Notes: generated by a model from the letters alone, not told the origin. 33,489 bases of DNA from 630D-37 sp037447295 (GCA_037447295.1 JBBIGZ010000029.1:1-33489), one strand, 5' to 3'. Counted from the stretch's first letter, positions 1 to 8,520 are shown. A program made the numbers and translations.

Positions 1-1187
1 TGGAGATTCCTGCCAGGAGTGAATTGAGAATTATAAGGGGAGGCTGTGAGTACCAGGTTCTGGAAGCGGGGATCGCGAGCAATTTGGATCGTATAGCGGG
101 AGGCACCAACGGAGTCATCCCAATCAAACGTAGGGCGATTATCCGTTAGTAAATCCCCATTAGCTGGGGTATTCAAATTCGGGATCGGGCCAACCGAGGT
201 GAGTAACTGAAATACATTAGACCATGCACTGCAGAAATTATTCGTTCCATCCGTATTACAGGCCCGTACACGCCAATAATATTTGGTGGCATCCGCAAGC
301 GGGGAAGATTCATCCACATCAAAATAAGTGGGTGTAGGAGTGGTGAGAGTGGTGTTATCGTCGATTTCTGGACTGGAAAAATCAGAGTTATTATCTACTT
401 GCACATGGTAATAGTCGAAAGTAGTGCCGGATGGCACAGTAATGGATTTCCACACCAGCCGCGGAGATGTATCAGTCGTCACCTTTCCATTCCCCGGCTT
501 GATCAGCTCGGGAATACTCGGCGGATTAGCGGTGTTGAAGCTCCACACAGTTGACCAGGGGCCAGGGCCATAATTTGGATTCTTGGCGCGCACGCGCCAA
601 AAGAGAATGCGATTAACAGGTAAATCAGTGGACGGAGTGTATTCTACCTGAGTTGCAGGGACATCTGCCTGAAGAATGATGGAGGTGAAAGTGCTATTAC
701 CAGAAATTTGCAACGTATATCCGGTCGCATTCAGCACACCTCCCCATTGAAAAGTATCCCGATTGGTAAAGAGGGTACTTCCGTCTCCTGGAACACTTAG
801 GGTTGGCGCTTCAACAGAGACGCGAAAAGTGGCGGTAGCCCAAGCAGTGCAGCTCGAAGCAATGTCGCAGGCACGCACCCGCCAGTAATACGTCCGTGAA
901 CGCACAAGATTGGTTCCGACCGTTTCCTGAGTATTTGTAGTCGTACCTGAGTCTTCTAAGGTAGAGAATCCCTGATCCTGTGAAACTTCGTATTCATAGT
1001 GATCTAACTGGGTAGCCGGCGTGGATGCAGACCACTTAAGAGTAGGCGTATCGGTCAGTACTAGCACACCACCTGTAGGATATTGAGGCTGAGGTTGGGA
1101 GACCTGCACAGTTGCCGCGCTGACCTTTCCAACACCGACCAGTGAGAGCAAGACGAAAAACAAGAGAAGTTTGTCTATCGCTTTCAT
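1..1187 (-). CDS. Secreted fibronectin type III-like repeat protein (partial, N-terminal 395 aa)
   Basis: The frame is open from an ATG at 1187 to the window edge, so the C-terminus is missing. Residues 1-25 form a signal peptide: a charged start (MKAIDK), a hydrophobic core and an Ala-X-Ala-like end (VSAA). The mature part is at least four repeats of about 95 residues. Three visible repeats end in a Tyr-Tyr-Trp-Arg-Val-Arg-Ala or FWRVRAK strand, preceded by 'YxxQ(I/V)..D..F' strands; the last is cut. This pattern is typical of fibronectin III-like beta-sandwiches in large extracellular proteins. Some repeats carry a Cys pair (ACDIASSC, ACNTDGTNNFC) that could form a disulfide. The start is supported by AAGGAG 7 nt upstream and by a promoter at 1281-1316. 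Role unknown; surface adhesion or a cargo-binding scaffold are both possible. No catalytic domain is visible in the part present. Confidence 0.85.
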   Translation of the reverse strand, partial: MKAIDKLLLFFVLLSLVGVGKVSAATVQVSQPQPQYPTGGVLVLTDTPTLKWSASTPATQLDHYEYEVSQDQGFSTLEDSGTTTNTQETVGTNLVRSRTYYWRVRACDIASSCTAWATATFRVSVEAPTLSVPGDGSTLFTNRDTFQWGGVLNATGYTLQISGNSTFTSIILQADVPATQVEYTPSTDLPVNRILFWRVRAKNPNYGPGPWSTVWSFNTANPPSIPELIKPGNGKVTTDTSPRLVWKSITVPSGTTFDYYHVQVDNNSDFSSPEIDDNTTLTTPTPTYFDVDESSPLADATKYYWRVRACNTDGTNNFCSAWSNVFQLLTSVGPIPNLNTPANGDLLTDNRPTFDWDDSVGASRYTIQIARDPRFQNLVLTASPYNSQFTPGRNL

Positions 1188-1280
1188 CGTTAACTCCTTG
1201 TATCGAAATCTGCCATTGAAGTAGACGCCTCTGAGCGGGAAAAGTTCCTAGTTCCTGGATTTGACATTCAGAGACTAATG

Positions 1281-1316
1281 TACGCTAAAGATACCCAAGA
1301 AATCCCTTTTAGTCAA
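1281..1316 (-). promoter_or_regulatory. Sigma70-type promoter of the FN3-like gene
   Basis: Read on the minus strand, TTGACT (1316-1311) and TATCTT (1293-1288) are separated by exactly 17 nt. The predicted start, near 1281, gives a leader of about 94 nt before the ATG at 1187. Confidence 0.5.
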
Positions 1317-1402
1317 GTTCACGTGAGCCCTCGAAGCGTACAGTCCGGATGGCTTTTTGCCCACTCCAGCTTCCATCCGAATACCGTGATGAGCTGTTAG
1401 AG

Positions 1403-1408
1403 TATACT
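1403..1408 (+). promoter_or_regulatory. Possible -10 box of the D-2-hydroxyacid dehydrogenase gene
   Basis: TATACT lies about 50 nt before the ATG at 1459. No good -35 is seen. A 7-bp inverted repeat (CGGATGG at 1346-1352, CCATCCG at 1373-1379) lies just upstream. If this -10 is used, transcription starts after the alternative TTG codon at 1408, which favours 1459 as the start. Confidence 0.3.
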
Positions 1409-1458
1409 TGAGTACGCGATCACTTGAACAACCAATTCAACCACCGAACCCATTGCCT

Positions 1459-2421
1459 ATGCTCCCGCTCGTCCTTCTCACTCACCCTCTTCCTGCTGAA
1501 TGGCTAAAGTCTTTAGAAGGGCGCGTGCGTTTGATCGTCGGCCCGGAAAATGCCATTGGGTTCCCCTCTGCCCTACTCGACCACCTCCCCGAAGCGGAGG
1601 GACTGTTCACCCTACTCACCGATCGGGTGGATGAAACATTGCTGAGCCGCGCCCCTCGTTTAAGAGTGGTCAGCAACATGGCGGTGGGAGTAGACAATAT
1701 CGATCTGCGTGCCTGCCGAGCACGCGGCATTGCCGTGGGCAACACCCCCGGTGCCCTGACGGACGCCACTGCCGACCTGACACTGGCGCTGATCCTCAGC
1801 GCCGCCCGCCGCCTGCATCAAGCCGCAGCCGATGCTCGTAATGGAAAGTGGAAAACCTGGTTGCCCACCGGCTGGCTAGGAATGGATTTGAAAGGCGCGA
1901 TGCTTGGTATCCTCGGCATGGGCAAGATCGGACAGGCCGTGGCGCAACGTGCTCGCGCTTTTGAGATGGAAATCATCTATACATCCCCTCACGCGCATCC
2001 CGAAATCGAAAGCGCCTGTGCAGCCCGCCGCGTCCCGTTCGATACTCTACTCGAAGCGAGCGACATCCTCAGCCTACATTGTCCGCTCACATCCGAAACG
2101 CGCGGCCTGATCGACGAAAGCGCATTGCGAAGGATGAAGCGCCAATCCCTCCTGATCAACGTCGCCCGTGGACCGGTGGTGGTCACCGAAGCGCTCGTCC
2201 GCGCCCTGCGCGAAGGCTGGATCGGCGGTGCTGCCTTGGATGTCACCGATCCGGAACCGCTCCCGCCCGATCATCCGCTTTACCATTTGCCGAATTGTCT
2301 AATCGTGCCTCACATCGGCTCGGCCACCTGGGGCACCCGTCGGCGCATGGCCGAGATGGCCTGCGAAAACTTGCTGGCCGGCTTAGAAGGACGTCCTCTA
2401 CCTTATGCCGTTCAACCCTGA
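1459..2421 (+). CDS. D-2-hydroxyacid dehydrogenase (glyoxylate/hydroxypyruvate reductase type)
   Basis: Predicted cytoplasmic NAD(P)H-dependent reductase of 2-oxo acids such as glyoxylate or hydroxypyruvate; the exact substrate cannot be read from sequence. Counting from the ATG at 1459 (320 aa, normal for the family), the nucleotide-binding loop GILGMGKIG is at residues 150-158. The catalytic triad is Arg237 (VARGP), Glu266 (DPEPLP) and His285 (PHIGSATWGTR). The frame stays open upstream to a TTG at 1408, which would add 17 residues (STRSLEQPIQPPNPLP) that do not look like the family's first strand. The start at 1459 begins directly with MLPLVLLTHPLP, the expected first beta strand. Neither start has a convincing ribosome binding site. 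The gene is convergent with the URO-D family gene, 6 nt away, with no obvious terminator between them. Confidence 0.9.
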   Translation: MLPLVLLTHPLPAEWLKSLEGRVRLIVGPENAIGFPSALLDHLPEAEGLFTLLTDRVDETLLSRAPRLRVVSNMAVGVDNIDLRACRARGIAVGNTPGALTDATADLTLALILSAARRLHQAAADARNGKWKTWLPTGWLGMDLKGAMLGILGMGKIGQAVAQRARAFEMEIIYTSPHAHPEIESACAARRVPFDTLLEASDILSLHCPLTSETRGLIDESALRRMKRQSLLINVARGPVVVTEALVRALREGWIGGAALDVTDPEPLPPDHPLYHLPNCLIVPHIGSATWGTRRRMAEMACENLLAGLEGRPLPYAVQP

Positions 2422-2427
2422 ACGTAC

Positions 2428-3408
2428 TCAGGCTTGAAACTGAGCCAGAGTTCTCAGATTACCAAACGGAGCAAGGAGCGGCACCACGCAGCCGGTGCTT
2501 AGGATCAGGCGTTGTCCGCCCATTTGGGCATAGGCTTGGCGCGCCTCTTCCAGGACCTCCGACGGAGTGCCGTAAACGAGCGTTTCGCGTCCGATACCGC
2601 CACAGAGCAAGCCTCTAAAGCGCTGCGCGGCCTCGGCCAGCGAGGGGGCCGTCTCCCGATCGTGCCAGTTAAGGATCTGCACCGGGTAATCATAAAAGAG
2701 ATCGGCGTAAATCTCTTGCCCGTGCAGATGGAGCATGTTACACCACAATGGCCGTGCCGCCTCCAGAATTTGCAGGTCGAAAGGGCGGCCAAAGGTGTGA
2801 TATTCTGCTTCGCTCAGTAGGGAAGCCTGAGCATGCTGGACGGCGTAAAACACACCATCTATCCCTTCTTCCAAACAGGCTTCCACGAAACGCTGGGTAG
2901 TCCAAGCGATCGTTTCGAGCCCCCTAAGCACCGCTTCCGGGAAGCGCCGCAAATGCACCAACAGTCGCTCTGCGCCGGCCAGGTTTTTCGCCTGCGCCAG
3001 AGGGCTGAAAATCGTTTGCAGGATCGGCACCTTCCCGCCCAATTCCTGACGCAACTGACGTAAAACCAACAGTTGCGCATGGAGATGGGGTGCTTCTCTT
3101 TCGCTGGGGTTCAAGCGTGGCAGGCGCTCCCAATCGCCAGGTTCCCGTATAACGAAATGGACATACTTACGTGTCCCCTCCGGGTCACCTTGCCAGCGAT
3201 CCTGTGCGCCCCAATCCTTCAGACAAAACGAAGAGGCCGGTGTAACCTTGACCAGATCCCAGTCAAAGGTACGTTGCCAGGCGAGCGTAGCGGCAGCCAA
3301 TCGTTGCGGATCCTGATCGTCCACCGGGAAATGACGCCACAAGGCACGCAACGGCGGATCGACCGGTTCTCCTTGCAGAGCGCGTCTCAGACGTTCAACC
3401 GAATTCAT
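2428..3408 (-). CDS. Uroporphyrinogen decarboxylase (URO-D) superfamily protein
   Basis: A 326-aa TIM-barrel protein of the URO-D/methyltransferase superfamily. The start at 3408 is chosen because GGGAGGA lies 5 nt upstream; the frame is open 33 codons further but that stretch is hydrophobic and repeat-derived. It opens with 'MNSVERLRRALQGEPVDPPLRALW', close to URO-D relatives, but lacks the PxWxMRQAGR active-site motif of heme-pathway HemE. It is therefore unlikely to be HemE. A histidine pair (LHLHG) replaces the His-X-Cys zinc motif of corrinoid methyltransferases of the MtaA type, and a C-terminal STGCVVP could supply the cysteine ligand. A methyltransferase or demethylase acting with a corrinoid or another carrier is possible but unproven; no corrinoid protein gene is adjacent. 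A degenerate repeat copy sits just upstream. Confidence 0.8.
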   Translation of the reverse strand: MNSVERLRRALQGEPVDPPLRALWRHFPVDDQDPQRLAAATLAWQRTFDWDLVKVTPASSFCLKDWGAQDRWQGDPEGTRKYVHFVIREPGDWERLPRLNPSEREAPHLHAQLLVLRQLRQELGGKVPILQTIFSPLAQAKNLAGAERLLVHLRRFPEAVLRGLETIAWTTQRFVEACLEEGIDGVFYAVQHAQASLLSEAEYHTFGRPFDLQILEAARPLWCNMLHLHGQEIYADLFYDYPVQILNWHDRETAPSLAEAAQRFRGLLCGGIGRETLVYGTPSEVLEEARQAYAQMGGQRLILSTGCVVPLLAPFGNLRTLAQFQA

Positions 3409-3464
3409 AGTTCCTCCCAAGTTCAAGTTTATCAGGAAGATGGGCAAATGCAAGATTGAGTCGA

Positions 3465-3540
3465 CAGCAAAAGCCATGACTACTACAAAAACCACGTCTC
3501 GCCGCATGGGTGCGATTCAATGGCACACGGATAAATACGG
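3465..3540 (-). repeat. Interspersed intergenic repeat, family 1, copy A
   Basis: Read on the minus strand this begins CCGTATTTATCCGTG, continues TTGAATCGCACCCATG, and ends GGCTTTTGCTG. It aligns with copy C (15031-15115, +) and copy B (12231-12280, +) through the shared core (T/C)AATCG.(A/G)C(C/T)CA and a downstream GG(T/C)TTT.GC block. It is degenerate and non-coding, and lies upstream of the URO-D family gene. Confidence 0.5.
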
Positions 3541-3546
3541 AGCATG

Positions 3547-3982
3547 GCTTTGAATACACCGGTGCCGACATACACTTTTTTTGCCACACGAGTACCTTTC
3601 TTGGGTATAGTTCGGAGTGCCCGATCTAGCAGAATGCGCTCTCTTCGGACCGGTCAACTCTTCGGGTCACTCCCATCGGAGCAGCAATTCCTTGCTTCGT
3701 GAAGATCTCCTGGACTTGGACACAATCGGTCTGATGAGATTTATCCGGCGGCAGATTGATCCGGCGGCGTATCGCCACGATCGTTTTCTGCAAGGCAATG
3801 AACGATCGCGTTGTTGCCCGCACGGTGATGCTTGATACCCTATGGACAGTGGAAATCCAGAAACGCTCTTCTTTCAACATGCTGGCCTACTCCGGTCACT
3901 CTGGGAACATCCAAGCAACAGTTTCGGAGTTCAGAATCTGAAAAATTCGTTCTTGCAATGTTTTTTGGAGGGGGTTGGAAAG
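3547..3982 (+). other. Gene-poor stretch, no supported gene
   Basis: About 435 bases without a convincing gene. Short open frames exist on both strands, for example 84 codons on the minus strand at 3880-3626. That frame has fairly even codon use but no good ribosome binding site and no recognised domain. A short direct repeat, ATCCGGCGGC, occurs twice around 3743-3768. The stretch may be the remains of a lost gene. Confidence 0.4.
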
Positions 3983-3988
3983 TATAAT
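3983..3988 (+). promoter_or_regulatory. -10 box of the DUF3048 lipoprotein gene
   Basis: A perfect TATAAT. The best upstream match, TTGCAA at 3953-3958, is too far away (24 nt) for a normal -35. The expected leader is about 60 nt, AT-rich, and ends in AAGGAAG before the ATG at 4056. Confidence 0.45.
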
Positions 3989-4055
3989 ACATATGAGAGC
4001 GCACATTATGTTAACAAAATATTTAATAAAACATAAAATACAAAGGAAGTGGCTT

Positions 4056-5723
4056 ATGTCTCGAAAATTCTTGCTCGTTCTGCTTTTCCTGTTGATCGCC
4101 TGTGCACCGGCTAGGAACACTTTACCAAAGGGCGAGATTTTTCCTTCGAATGCGATCACAGCACCGCCTGTTTTTCCTACCCTAACCTCCACGCCCACAC
4201 CGTTACCCCCACAGCCAACCTTCACGGCGACTGCGCTTCCTGCCAGTCCAACGCCCACTCCATGGGCAGATCCTTCGCCCCAATCTCTGGGACCCAATCT
4301 CGATCAATTCCCGCCGGGTTATAACCCTCTCACCGGGTTGCCGGTCGCCGATCCCGAGACGCTGAGCCTGCCGGCTTTGCTGATCTCGCTTTCTCATTTT
4401 CCTCCCAGCGTTCGTCCACAGACCGGGCTCTCTTTTGCTGCGCAGGTCTATGAAATCTACATCACCGAAGGGATGACGCGTTTCCTGGCCGTCTTCTATG
4501 GTGATTTTCCGCGCACCATCCCGAATCTCTCTTCGAAAGGCCGAGAGGAGCCTTTTTTAGCCCAGGGAGAAATCATTCTGGGGAATCGCATATGGTGGGA
4601 TGAAAACGGCGATGGTGTTCAGCAACCGAGCGAGCCCGGCTTGGGTGGGCTTGTGCTTGACTTGCTCGATACACAAGGGAACCTGCTGGCCAGTACGATT
4701 ACCGATGCAAACGGCTACTATGCGTTCAGCGTGTCTTCCGGAGAATATTCCATACAGATCCACGTTCCTGAAGGCTTACAAATCACCACACCGAACCGCG
4801 CTGCCGAAAACCTGGATAGCGATACCGACACAACCGGGAAAATAGGTCCAGTTCGGGTTGATGCCACAAATCTGGATCAGGATGCGGGATTCTTAATCCC
4901 AAATTCCAGTTCGCCTGTAAACCTGAACACAACAGGTATTTTGCAAAATTTTGAATCCCAAGCTACGGCGGGTATCAGCGGTGTACGCTCGGCCCGTGAG
5001 GCTTATGTGCCGATCATCACAGCATTTTCCAATAGCTGCCTGATTGCCGCCAGCAAGTCAAAAGAAGTGAATGTGAATATTTGCCGCAATGTCTATACCA
5101 GTGGCAATGTGAACCAGGCCGGCATTTCGGTGGACGCTATGCGTGCCCTAGCGCAGGCCAATCGTGATCCCAATCGTCCGGTTAACTATTCTGGCAACCT
5201 TTTCACCCGTCAGGCACCACAGGGCGGCAAACCAGCCAGGCAGATCAACGTTTTCTATTCCTGGCTAAACCAGGCACAATGGAAATACGATGATGCCGCG
5301 CAAGCATACTGGCGCTATCACGATTACGGTGATCCGAAACGGGTAGGCCAATTCACACCGGCGCTTGATCGCCTGACCGGTCGCCCCGCTTTGTTTGAAA
5401 ATATCGTCATCCTCTTCGTCGAGCACGTTCCCCGTACTTCGACGATCATCGACCTCAATATGGGGCCGGGAACGGAAGGAAAAGCGATCGTCATTCGCAA
5501 CGGCTTGCTCTATGAGGATCTGCGCTGGACAATGGTGAGCGAAGAATATGAGCGTCAGACCGGCCTCACTCGCCCATTGCGCCTGCGTTACACGGATGGT
5601 ACGCCCTTCCCCTTATCGCCGGGGCATACCTGGTTCCATATAGTTACCTATGCTTCTGGGATACAACCGCTCGGTGATGGGGTTTGGAAATTGAGCTTCG
5701 TCGCCCCGCCCGGCACACGCTGA
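4056..5723 (+). CDS. DUF3048 (YerB-like) lipoprotein with an inserted SdrD_B-type domain
   Basis: A 555-aa predicted lipoprotein. MSRKFLLVLLFLLIAC gives a signal peptide with lipobox LIAC, followed by a Thr/Pro-rich linker to about residue 75. The DUF3048 fold begins at 'PLTGLPV' and runs to 'VYEIYITEGMTRFLAVFYGD'. At residues 175-280 the fold is interrupted by an SdrD_B/Cna-B-like module: GNRIWWDENGDGVQQPSEPG, then TDANGYYAF, DSDTDTTGKIG and DAGF. DUF3048 resumes at 'GVRSAREAYVPIITAF' and continues to the C-terminus. Function of DUF3048 proteins is not firmly known; Bacillus YerB is a relative. The start at 4056 has AAGGAAG upstream and sets the signal peptide correctly; a TTG at 3975 would sit before the -10 box. 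Transcription likely ends at the hairpin inside the convergent glnS. Confidence 0.88.
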   Translation: MSRKFLLVLLFLLIACAPARNTLPKGEIFPSNAITAPPVFPTLTSTPTPLPPQPTFTATALPASPTPTPWADPSPQSLGPNLDQFPPGYNPLTGLPVADPETLSLPALLISLSHFPPSVRPQTGLSFAAQVYEIYITEGMTRFLAVFYGDFPRTIPNLSSKGREEPFLAQGEIILGNRIWWDENGDGVQQPSEPGLGGLVLDLLDTQGNLLASTITDANGYYAFSVSSGEYSIQIHVPEGLQITTPNRAAENLDSDTDTTGKIGPVRVDATNLDQDAGFLIPNSSSPVNLNTTGILQNFESQATAGISGVRSAREAYVPIITAFSNSCLIAASKSKEVNVNICRNVYTSGNVNQAGISVDAMRALAQANRDPNRPVNYSGNLFTRQAPQGGKPARQINVFYSWLNQAQWKYDDAAQAYWRYHDYGDPKRVGQFTPALDRLTGRPALFENIVILFVEHVPRTSTIIDLNMGPGTEGKAIVIRNGLLYEDLRWTMVSEEYERQTGLTRPLRLRYTDGTPFPLSPGHTWFHIVTYASGIQPLGDGVWKLSFVAPPGTR

Positions 5724-5739
5724 TCGCCAAAGTTATGGG

Positions 5740-5779
5740 TCCGGCGCAGGTTTACGCCCCTGCGCCGGATTCCATTTTT
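5740..5779 (+). terminator. Intrinsic terminator of the DUF3048 gene, inside the glnS 3' end
   Basis: A perfect 11-bp stem, TCCGGCGCAGG (5740-5750) with CCTGCGCCGGA (5759-5769), has an 8-nt loop and is followed by TTCCATTTTT on the plus strand. The glnS stop codon lies in the loop and the right arm encodes its last residues. No T-run follows on the minus strand, so it acts mainly on the plus strand. Confidence 0.75.
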
Positions 5780-7449
5780 GCCGCGATCTTCGCCCATTCA
5801 TCCTTCAGTGTCACCGTGCGGTTAAACACCAGACGTTGCGGCGTGCTATCCGGATCCAGACAGAAATAGCCCAAGCGCTCGAACTGGAATTTTTCCCCAA
5901 TCTGTGCCGAACCCAGAGATGGTTCTGTGTAGCACGGGTAGAGCACTTCCAGCGAGGAGGGATTGATATACTGCGTGAAATCCTCGCCTTCTTCCAGATC
6001 ATCCGGATTGGGTTTCAAGAACAAGCGATCGTAAAGGCGAACTTCCACCGGAACAGCATGGGCAGCAGAGACCCAATGAATCGTCGCTTTGACCTTGCGC
6101 GCGGCGCCTTCGCCACTGCGCGTTGAGGGATCGTAGGTACAGTGGACCTCTACCACCTGTCCCTGCTCGTCCTTGACAACATGGGTACACTTGACGATAT
6201 AAGCATATCGCAAGCGCACTTCGTTGCCGGGATAGAGGCGATAATACTTCGGTGGCGGCATCTCGCGAAAATCATCTTGCTCAATATAAAGCACTTTGGA
6301 GAACGGCACCTGGCGCGTGCCGGCAGATGGATCTTCTGGGTTGTTAAGCGCTTCTACGTACTCCACCTGATCATCTGGGTAATTATCAATCACCAGCTTC
6401 AATGGGCGTAGCACGGCCAAGCGACGGAGGGCACGCTTGTTCAGATCCTCTCGCAGACAGGCTTCGAGCAATCCGATATCCACTACGCTGTTTGTCTTAG
6501 AAACACCAATTCGGGCGATGAACTCGCGGATCGCCTCCGGCGTATAGCCGCGCCGACGCAAACCGCGCAATGTCGGCATTCTCGGATCATCCCAACCCCG
6601 AACATATCCTTCTTTGACCAGGCGCAGCAATTTCCGCTTGCTGAGGACGGTATACGAAAGATTTAGGCGGGCAAATTCAATTTGGCGCGGGGCAAAGATG
6701 CCCAGCTCGCGGATAAACCACTCGTAGAGCGGCCGATGATCCTCATATTCCAGCGAGCATAGGGAATGGGTAATTCCCTCGATCGAATCGCATTGGCCAT
6801 GGGCCCAGTCATACATCGGGTAAATGCACCACTTTTTGCCGGTACGATGATGCGGCGGATCGTGAATAATGCGATACATGACCGGGTCGCGCAGATTGAT
6901 GTTGCCGCTGGCCATATCGATCTTGGCGCGCAACACGCGCGAGCCATCGGGGAATTCTCCCTTGCGCATACGCTCGAACAGATCGAGATTCTCTTCCACG
7001 GAACGGTTACGGTAGGGGGATTCCTTCCCTGGTTCGGTCAACGTACCTCGATTCCGGCTTAGTTCTTCCGGGCTTTGATCGTCTACATAGGCTTTGCCCT
7101 TTTTGATCAGCTCGACTGCCCACTCATAAAGTTGATCAAAATAATCCGAAGCATAATACTCCCGGTCTCCCCAATCGTATCCGAGCCAACGAATATCTTC
7201 TTTGATCGCTTCAACGTATTCGACATCTTCCTTGACCGGGTTGGTATCATCGAAACGTAAATTGCACTCTCCACCGAATTCTTCGGCAATGCCAAAATCA
7301 ATGCAGATCGCTTTCGCATGCCCGATGTGCAAATAGCCATTTGGTTCAGGTGGGAAACGGGTGCGCACATAAGTATAGCGACCACTCCGTAAATCTTCCA
7401 GGATGGCTTCCCGGATAAAATCCTTTGCCTTGGTACTCTCTTCGCTCAT
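5752..7449 (-). CDS. glnS: Glutaminyl-tRNA synthetase
   Basis: Cytoplasmic class I aminoacyl-tRNA synthetase charging tRNA-Gln with glutamine. PPEPNGYLHIGHAK places HIGH at residues 41-44, and the KMSKS-like loop is VLSKRK at 268-273, as in bacterial GlnRS. The GlnRS rather than GluRS identity is supported by 'RFDDTNPVKEDVEYVEAI' and 'YPMYDWAHGQCDSIEGITHS'. A C-terminal anticodon-binding double beta-barrel follows (FSKVLYIEQDDF, VKATIHWV). Length is 565 aa, typical. The start at 7449 is preferred over the ATG at 7461 because GGAG lies 6 nt upstream and overlaps the other start. A TATAAT at 7488-7483 on the minus strand probably serves it. The extreme C-terminus (ESGAGA) is encoded by an arm of the neighbour's terminator. 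Having GlnRS suggests tRNA-Gln need not be made through the GatCAB route. Confidence 0.97.
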   Translation of the reverse strand: MSEESTKAKDFIREAILEDLRSGRYTYVRTRFPPEPNGYLHIGHAKAICIDFGIAEEFGGECNLRFDDTNPVKEDVEYVEAIKEDIRWLGYDWGDREYYASDYFDQLYEWAVELIKKGKAYVDDQSPEELSRNRGTLTEPGKESPYRNRSVEENLDLFERMRKGEFPDGSRVLRAKIDMASGNINLRDPVMYRIIHDPPHHRTGKKWCIYPMYDWAHGQCDSIEGITHSLCSLEYEDHRPLYEWFIRELGIFAPRQIEFARLNLSYTVLSKRKLLRLVKEGYVRGWDDPRMPTLRGLRRRGYTPEAIREFIARIGVSKTNSVVDIGLLEACLREDLNKRALRRLAVLRPLKLVIDNYPDDQVEYVEALNNPEDPSAGTRQVPFSKVLYIEQDDFREMPPPKYYRLYPGNEVRLRYAYIVKCTHVVKDEQGQVVEVHCTYDPSTRSGEGAARKVKATIHWVSAAHAVPVEVRLYDRLFLKPNPDDLEEGEDFTQYINPSSLEVLYPCYTEPSLGSAQIGEKFQFERLGYFCLDPDSTPQRLVFNRTVTLKDEWAKIAAKMESGAGA

Positions 7450-7503
7450 ATTTTGCTCCATTTCTGAAGTTCAGATGCCCTTATTATACATGTCTCTAGG
7501 GCG

Positions 7504-8496
7504 CTACTCCCAATGTAGATGGCGAAACACCCAAGCTCCAAAGAGCATGGGCAACCAAAAGGTAATGCCGCGGTAAACCAAAGTCAAGAGTACCGCTTGG
7601 CTCCAATCGACGCGCAAGGAGCTCAGTCCCAACGCCATAGCACCTTCCATAAATCCAACACCGGAAGGTGTGGGCGAAACGATCAGGAAAAGATAGCCGA
7701 TGGAAAAGCCACCAAACAACGTGCCTGCTGAAAAAGGAACATTAAAGGCTAGGAATGTAGTCATCAAAATCGCAATCAGGGTGAGCTTGGTAAGTAAAGT
7801 AAGCGCTAAAGGTGTGAAGAGCAAATCCCATCGCCCAGGGAGGGTCTTCAGCCCTTCTCCAATTTCATCGGCAAAAGCCTGGGCACGTTCCTCACTCAGG
7901 TAATCACGGTGAATAAAAGGGCGCAGAAGCGCATTGATTCGCCGCGCCAGCCATCGGAGCAATTCTCCCATTTGCTTGGAGGAGCGATAGCCAAGGTAAA
8001 GCATCATCCCCAACCCCAGCGCAATACCGAAGAGGATCAATGCCGCTGTGATCTCGCTCCATTGCAAGTTCTGGCGGCGGATCAGCACAATGAACCCCAA
8101 GGCCAGGATCAGCATAAAAGCCGTGTAATCAAAGAGCAAGTAGAGTGTTGCGGCCAAGGTAATCTTAGCCGCCGGCTGATTGTTGCGGCGACCGTGAGCG
8201 ATCCAAGTCGCTACCCAGCCGAGGCCGACGCTCGGCGCGACGATATTCACAAAATTTGCCGCCGAAGCTGCCAAGATCAGGCGCCAGGGGGAATCTTGCA
8301 ATCCCAGCAAACGGTAAATACTCCAGAAGACCAGGCCTTCCAAACAAACAAAGACACCCTCCAACAAAATCCCCAGCAGAATGAACCAGATATTGCCATG
8401 GCGCAGGGTGGAAACTAAAGTACGGATCTCGGAAAAGCTCAAGATCACCAGAGCCGCGGCCAAAAAAAGAAGCAAGATAACAAGCAATTTACGCAT
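7504..8496 (-). CDS. Lysylphosphatidylglycerol synthase-type transmembrane (flippase-like) protein
   Basis: A 330-aa integral membrane protein with about eight predicted helices, starting with MRKLLVILLLFLAAALVIL. It matches the UPF0104/LPG_synthase_TM family, seen in the segments 'EGLVFWSIYRLLG', 'NFVNIVAPSVGLGW', 'LFDYTAFMLIL' and 'SPTPSGVGFMEGAM'. Relatives flip lipids, or form the membrane part of MprF, or have unknown roles. No soluble synthase domain is fused, so it is not a full MprF. A TATAAT (8510-8505, minus strand) sits only about 9 nt before the ATG, so the mRNA is probably nearly leaderless. The gene lies downstream of the csp terminator, in the same direction. Confidence 0.85.
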   Translation of the reverse strand: MRKLLVILLLFLAAALVILSFSEIRTLVSTLRHGNIWFILLGILLEGVFVCLEGLVFWSIYRLLGLQDSPWRLILAASAANFVNIVAPSVGLGWVATWIAHGRRNNQPAAKITLAATLYLLFDYTAFMLILALGFIVLIRRQNLQWSEITAALILFGIALGLGMMLYLGYRSSKQMGELLRWLARRINALLRPFIHRDYLSEERAQAFADEIGEGLKTLPGRWDLLFTPLALTLLTKLTLIAILMTTFLAFNVPFSAGTLFGGFSIGYLFLIVSPTPSGVGFMEGAMALGLSSLRVDWSQAVLLTLVYRGITFWLPMLFGAWVFRHLHWE

Positions 8497-8504
8497 TGAG
8501 ATGG

Positions 8505-8510
8505 ATTATA
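8505..8510 (-). promoter_or_regulatory. -10 box of the flippase-like gene
   Basis: TATAAT read on the minus strand. Its 3' end is 8 nt from the ATG at 8496, predicting a start within about 2 nt of the start codon. No clear -35 is seen; the region upstream is the T-tract of the csp terminator. Confidence 0.45.
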
Positions 8511-8520
8511 CCCGTAGTTA

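Noticed and set aside
2422..2460. Small hairpin (CTCAG/CTGAG) between the convergent dehydrogenase and URO-D genes
   Set aside because: Only five pairs and no T-run; not a believable terminator.
2428..3408. Assignment as the heme-pathway enzyme HemE
   Set aside because: The conserved HemE active-site motif (PxWxMRQAGR) is absent, and no other heme genes are near.
3626..3880. 84-codon open frame on the minus strand in the gene-poor stretch
   Set aside because: Codon use is acceptable but there is no good ribosome binding site and no recognisable domain; overlapping frames of similar length exist on the other strand. I cannot support a gene or a transposase remnant.
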